From NCBI GenBank assembly GCA_025642075.2, contig JAODUO010001188.1, forward strand, positions 62,001 through 126,000: a DNA stretch of 64,000 bases, read 5' to 3'. A program made the position numbers and the translations under genes. Shown piece after piece: positions 62,091 through 64,000 of the stretch. This DNA comes from Ridgeia piscesae (lineage: Eukaryota; Annelida; Polychaeta; Sabellida; Siboglinidae). Each line of letters begins with the position of its first letter. Position 1 is the first letter of the stretch. The notes under the pieces were generated by a model. That model made no database searches and had not been told where the DNA came from. It saw only the letters and a program-made list of their open reading frames with translations.

Positions 62091-62810
62091 AAGACCAGTG
62101 TTTCCGCTGAGTAAAATGATGGGCGAGGTGGTAGGATGCGATGCGACGCGACGCGATGCGATTGCGATGCAATGCGATAAAAATGGTGCATTCTGAAGGG
62201 TGTTTTAACGTATTCCCTGGGACATAGAGAGGAAACAAATGCATACATACAAGGTGCCAGCATATGAACATGTTTATAGCAAGAAATAAGGCGAGGTGGC
62301 TTAGAAAAACAGTGAGTTGGCCCACCTTGCTCATCATACAGCTGGGGAAACACTGTTAGTTGAGGTTGATTCTGGCAGTTCATAGATGAGGATGTTACAG
62401 ATATGACTTCCTCCATTCAGGGGAAGTCCTGTCCTGTATATTCATTAATCAGGAACCTACAGGGTTGCTGATACACCACTTTGTCTACAATGCGCGTTAA
62501 CAAATGCTGGATATAATGGATGAATGCTGCATAACCAGGTAATGGGATGCTGGCCGTTGACGGCACGCACCCAAAGTTGTGTAACTGTTGATTAGTTAGA
62601 TTCGTCATTGTCTTACTCTACTTCACTCATGAGATTCTGCTCATCTGACTGAATATTATAGTACACAGATGATTCCTATAGGAATGTGCGTATCTCGTAG
62701 TCAGATTTACTGAAGGGGGCAGACTGGGGTCTCAGGTCTCAGGTTGTTTACTCCAAACAGCCCAAACTTGGGCTAACGCAGGAGTTTGTAGTGCTTCTTG
62801 TGCGCATGCG
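62091..62810. other. Region after the 42-bp array; no gene
   Basis: A short (GCGATGCGAC) run at about 62135-62180, otherwise unique sequence. No PACT-like exon seen on the + strand. Confidence 0.5.
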
Positions 62811-62862
62811 TTTGGTTGTATGTATGTTTGTTTGTTTGTTTGTTATAACTTGTTTGTTTGTT

Positions 62863-63378
62863 TTACAGGCAATTTAGGTGATTGGGTGTTGGGAAGGGGA
62901 GGTTCATTATTGCTGCTTGAAAAGCTATGGGATTTTCTATTGCAGTAATGTGTGGTGGGATCATGTTCCAGATGCGAATTGCACGGGGGTAAAAGGAGAA
63001 CACTGCAGTGTTGATGCGGCACCTGGTGGCGATGTAATGGCCACGGTTTTTTGATGGTTTTAGTAGGCCCGGTGGTGGTGTGATGTTGATTATGTTATTT
63101 AAAATTTTGTAAAATGTCATTGCTTGTTTGATAATCCTGCGTCGCTCAAGAGTGGGCCATCCAAGGGTGGCTATTAGGTCTGTTGTGGCTGTTTGGCGTC
63201 GATGGTTGTTTTTGACAAATCTGGCTGCACAGTGCTGTACCTTTTCAAGATGTTTAATTTGGGTAGTGTTGTGTGGATTCCATATAGGAGAGGCATATTC
63301 AAGTTTTGGTCGGACTAGCATGTTATAGGCCGTTTCTTTTACATTAGGTTTGCATGGTCCGAGGGTTCGTTTGATCAT
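62863..63378 (-). pseudogene. LINE reverse transcriptase, thumb and C-terminal domain
   Basis: Continues the RT in another frame: SSKVLGMIKRTL, then LVRPKLEYASPIWNP, LEKVQHCAARFV, LGWPTLERRR and FSFYPRAIRIWN, the standard tail of CR1/Jockey-type RTs. Separated from the palm frame by a small indel near 63400, so this copy cannot make an intact RT. Confidence 0.9.
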
Positions 63379-63404
63379 ACCTAAAACTTTTGATGATTTG
63401 GAAG

Positions 63405-64000
63405 CTATGTCATGTGATTCGCCCAGGTTAGTTTAGTATCTAATTTTATTCCAAGATATGGGTGGCTGGAGACTGTGGAGATTGGCACACCACAGAGGGA
63501 ATACGAATGTAGTCTGGGTTTGGTTTTGTTTGTTATTGGGAGGTGCACACATTTGGGGATGTTAAACTCCATTTGCCATTTGTTGGACCATGTTTGTAGT
63601 TGGATCAGGTCAGATTGGAGGATGTTGTTATCTGTTTCAGATTTGATTATGCGATAGATGATGCTGTCATCAGCAAAGAGCCGTATTGGAGATTGAATGT
63701 TGTTGTTTATGTCATTTATGTATAGCAGAAAAAGAACTGGTCCTAGGACTGAACCCTGTGGTACTCCAGATGTAACACATGTATTATCCGACAGGGCGCC
63801 GTTGACTGAAACTCTCTGTTTTCGGTGTGAAAGAAATGATTTTATCCAGTTTTTTGTGTTTCCAGTTATTCCATAGAAGGCTAATTTTGATAGGAGGCGT
63901 TTATGAGGGACTTTGTCAAAGGCTTTGGCGAAATCAAGCAGGATGGCATCTATCTGTGACTTGTTATCCATAGCTGTTATCCAGTCATGGACTGTCTCGA
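63405..64000 (-). pseudogene. LINE reverse transcriptase, palm domain, partial
   Basis: Frame open from the window edge. Key motifs in order: LLDFAKAFDKVPH (first catalytic Asp), SGVPQGSVLGPVLF, LFADDSIIY (catalytic FADD), W..KWQMEFNIPKC and YLGIKLD. These are diagnostic of non-LTR RTs. The frame ends in a stop just after TWANHM. Confidence 0.9.

Larger units (their letters stand above)
62815..64000 (-). mobile_element. 3' part of a non-LTR retrotransposon (CR1/Jockey-like LINE)
   Basis: The two coding blocks run right to left with no host-like splice sites between them. The element ends at 62823-62868 in a CAAA-type short tandem tail (read on the - strand), as LINE 3' ends often do. The 5' half lies outside the window. 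It is antisense to the host gene. Confidence 0.85.

Overview
The window is animal (metazoan) nuclear DNA. It holds most of one very large multi-exon gene on the + strand: 43 exons joined by GT-AG introns (one GC-AG), with introns packed with minisatellites, microsatellites and remnants of hAT, piggyBac and non-LTR elements. The high intron density and mixed transposon load suggest a non-insect invertebrate, such as a lophotrochozoan, cnidarian or basal deuterostome. The species cannot be fixed from this sequence, and no bacterial features are present. No promoter, poly(A) site, tRNA or rRNA gene was recognised.

The gene. Exons 1-43 (base 3 to about 61307) splice into one continuous reading frame of about 3,840 codons, and the phases agree at every junction. 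The one break is exon 9, which carries an apparent 1-nt insertion. The product is almost entirely coiled coil (heptad and 11-residue repeats) after an acidic Asp/Thr-rich N-terminal part. Its size, exon number and last exon ([23 protein letters not shown]) fit the pericentrin/AKAP9 family of centrosome and Golgi scaffolds, just upstream of where the C-terminal PACT domain should lie. The first exon is open at the left edge, and no PACT exon is present before the right edge. The family call is from memory of the motif and is moderately confident.

Layout. 1-4.6 kb: giant exon 1, a 40-bp minisatellite and exon 2. 4.6-14.6 kb: a 10-kb intron with a foldback element and TA arrays. 14.6-33 kb: exons 3-23, with a TTAA-flanked piggyBac-like element, a 28-bp array, a decayed LINE fragment and a near-perfect palindrome. 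33-38.2 kb: a hAT element with 8-bp target duplication, then about 71 copies of a 33-bp unit. 38.3-49.3 kb: exons 24-34, with a tRNA/SINE-like 53-bp array. 49.3-53.6 kb: about 125 copies of a 30-bp unit, each carrying a 3' and a 5' splice-site sequence. 53.7-61.3 kb: exons 35-43, then a 42-bp array. 62.8-64 kb: a non-LTR reverse transcriptase on the - strand.

Most striking pattern: at about a dozen exon/intron boundaries the adjacent intronic minisatellite is built from copies of that boundary itself (splice signal plus a few exon bases). The gene is therefore studded with arrays of decoy splice sites.
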